From an uncultured Blastocatellia bacterium (lineage in GTDB: Bacteria; Acidobacteriota; Blastocatellia; Chloracidobacteriales; Chloracidobacteriaceae): a stretch of 64,000 nucleotides of DNA. The notes under the pieces were generated by a model that saw nothing but the letters and a program-made list of their open reading frames with translations, had not been told where the DNA came from and did not search any database. Positions 62,462-64,000 of this stretch are shown here, one piece after another (within the stretch, counting starts at the first letter, position 1; every line of letters begins with the position of its first letter). The stretch covers positions 62,001-126,000 of the forward strand of contig CALGZC010000028.1 of the NCBI GenBank assembly GCA_937934745.1, written 5' to 3'. Both the position numbers and the translations under genes were made by a program.

Positions 62462-64000
62462 ATGACCGATCATTCCGTACGTGTACCTGTCCCCACACCG
62501 CCTGTCGCCGAAACGCCCGAACCGGCCCAGTGGCGCGGCATTGAGCGCCTGCTGGCCGATCCGGCAGCCCAGGCAGCGCTCGTTGCAACGTTCCCCCGTC
62601 AGGCCGCCCTGCTCGGTGATGCCCTCGACCGGCGTCACTTCCTCAAAATCATGGGTGCATCGTTCGGACTAGCCGGACTGACTGCCTGCAGTGCCTATCC
62701 CGACGACGGCAAAATTGTGCCGTATGTCAAAGCGCCGGAAGAGATCGTGCCGGGCAAGCCGCTCTTTTACGCCTCAACCTTCAGCCTCGGAGCGCTTGTC
62801 ACAGGGGTGCTGGTTGAAAGCCACATGGGTCGTCCGACCAAAATTGAGGGCAATCCCGACCATCCGGCCAGCCTTGGCGCAACGGACCTGTTCGCGCAGG
62901 CTGCCATTCTGACGCTCTACGACCCGGAGCGTTCCCAGACCACGCGCTACTACGGCGATGCCCGCCCCTACGACATGTTTTTGCGCGACCTGCGCAAAGT
63001 CCTCGACCAACACCGCGCCAACCAAGGGGCCGGATTGCGCATTGTGACCGAAACCGTCGTTTCGCCGACGCTCGGCGCCCAACTGCGGCGTGTGCTGAGC
63101 GACTTTCCAAAAGCTAGGTGGGTACAGTACGAGCCGTACAACCGCGACGCCGCCCGCGCCGGCGCAAAACTTGCCTTTGGCCGCGTTGTTGCAACGCAGT
63201 ATCGGTTTGAGGCCGCCGACATTGTGGCGGCCTTTGACGCCGATTTCCTGGCGACCGGCCCCGGTCACATCCGCTACGCCCAGGACTTCAGCCGCCGCCG
63301 GCGTGCACGCCTTGGCCAGGAGGCGACCCAACACATGTCACGCCTCTACATGGTGGAGTGTACGCCGACGGCGACCGGGACGGTGGCCGATCACCGCATT
63401 GCCGTCCGCCCGAGCGAACTAATTGAAATTGCCAATGCCGTCGCCGTCGGACTCGGTGTTGAAACTGGCCGCCCGGCACAACCGCCAGCTGCCCATGCCA
63501 AGTTTGTCGAAACGCTCGTGAAAGACCTCCAGGGGCACGCCGGCCGGAGTGTCTTTCTGGTCGGCGACTATCAGCCGGCGGCGCTGCATGTGCTGGCGCA
63601 TGCCGTCAACGCCAAGCTCGGCAATGTCGGGAAAACCCTCGTTTACACCGACACACCCGAAATCGCACCCACCGACCAGGAAGCTGACTTCCGGCAACTC
63701 GTTGCCGAAATGCATGCCGGAGATGTCGAAACACTCATCATTTTGGACGGCAATCCGGCCTACACGGCGGCGGCCGACGTTGACTTCGCCGGCGGACTCC
63801 AGAAGGTCAAGCTTTCGGTTCACCTGAGTCTGTACTTTGACGAAACCTCGGCGCGCTGCCACTGGCATATCCCGGCCTCACACTTCCTGGAAACGTGGGG
63901 CGATGCCCGCGCCCACGACGGCACAGCCTCTGTCCAGCAGCCGCTGATTGCACCGCTGTACCGCGAAACGAAGTCCCCGCTTGAACTCCTGGCGGCGTTT
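62462..64000 (+). CDS. actB: Alternative complex III iron-sulfur/molybdopterin-like subunit ActB, 5' part
   Basis: The first 513 codons lie in the window and the frame is still open at the end. The N-terminus has a short cytoplasmic part and a twin-arginine-like signal ([20 protein letters not shown]). Family blocks are [40 protein letters not shown] and [14 protein letters not shown], as in ActB. The N-terminal part has the molybdopterin oxidoreductase fold without the cofactor, and the iron-sulfur half should follow outside the window. [19 protein letters not shown] near the end of the window is part of the same fold. Confidence 0.95.
   Translation, partial: MTDHSVRVPVPTPPVAETPEPAQWRGIERLLADPAAQAALVATFPRQAALLGDALDRRHFLKIMGASFGLAGLTACSAYPDDGKIVPYVKAPEEIVPGKPLFYASTFSLGALVTGVLVESHMGRPTKIEGNPDHPASLGATDLFAQAAILTLYDPERSQTTRYYGDARPYDMFLRDLRKVLDQHRANQGAGLRIVTETVVSPTLGAQLRRVLSDFPKARWVQYEPYNRDAARAGAKLAFGRVVATQYRFEAADIVAAFDADFLATGPGHIRYAQDFSRRRRARLGQEATQHMSRLYMVECTPTATGTVADHRIAVRPSELIEIANAVAVGLGVETGRPAQPPAAHAKFVETLVKDLQGHAGRSVFLVGDYQPAALHVLAHAVNAKLGNVGKTLVYTDTPEIAPTDQEADFRQLVAEMHAGDVETLIILDGNPAYTAAADVDFAGGLQKVKLSVHLSLYFDETSARCHWHIPASHFLETWGDARAHDGTASVQQPLIAPLYRETKSPLELLAAF

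Noticed and set aside
1-64000. Search for CRISPR arrays, tRNA/rRNA genes, transposases, integrases and phage genes.
   Set aside because: None recognised; no regularly spaced repeats with unique spacers and no mobile-element signatures on either strand.

Overview
The window is a gene-dense (about 88-90% coding), GC-rich bacterial chromosome segment. The likely source is an acidobacterium close to Chloracidobacterium. This is inferred from a combination of traits: a VWFA-type secreted protein of the kind expanded in Acidobacteria, an alternative complex III (actA-actB), bacillithiol synthesis (bshA), a hopanoid side-chain cluster (hpnH/J/K/I), Tat secretion and many Ser/Thr kinases. No rRNA, tRNA, CRISPR array, insertion sequence or integrase was seen.

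Layout. 0-9.8 kb is mostly housekeeping: the 3' end of hemL, a DUF3299 protein, a Fur-type regulator, serC, a PAP2-like membrane protein, an S9 peptidase, galU, tatA, a Crp/Fnr regulator and an eukaryotic-like kinase. 9.9-12.7 kb holds an MsbA-like ABC exporter and a UbiA-type (decaprenylphosphoryl-phosphoribose synthase-like) prenyltransferase. 12.9-18.1 kb (minus strand) is a tight operon joined by 4-nt overlaps: iorA-iorB (molybdenum hydroxylase), an exported D-aminoacylase and psuG. 18.3-25.0 kb contains a GT9 glycosyltransferase, the VWFA protein, a Lys/Ala-rich histone-H1-like protein behind a strong promoter and a 42-nt hairpin, a zinc ribbon/kinase/PilZ-like fusion and a TPR-REC-DUF4388 regulator. 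25.4-35.4 kb holds a secreted lipase, an acyl-CoA ligase, an SRAP protein, a 1296-aa propeller histidine kinase divergent from a REC-DUF4388 regulator, and an NDH-2.

35.6-44.4 kb is the least ordinary part. It carries a FliA-like sigma factor with a lytic transglycosylase, then a LysM/glucosaminidase protein followed by a protein whose C-terminus matches the type III secretion inner-rod family, plus two unrecognised small proteins. 44.8-48.4 kb has a Wza-like export protein, mogA and an apparently exported PEP-synthase-like phosphotransferase. 48.7-55.1 kb is the hopanoid cluster: HpnH, HpnJ, HpnK, a pair of four-helix SMR/EamA-type proteins and HpnI, which together would build and possibly translocate composite (amino sugar or cyclitol) bacteriohopanepolyols. 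55.3-58.6 kb pairs a duplicated GlcG/HbpS-like lipoprotein with a nine-haem cytochrome c. The window ends with rsmB, bshA and the start of the alternative complex III operon (actA, actB; actB runs off the end).

A recurring small-scale pattern is short tandem duplication (12-18 bp) at or across stop codons, seen at six gene ends. Function calls rest on motif recognition by eye; no database search was run.
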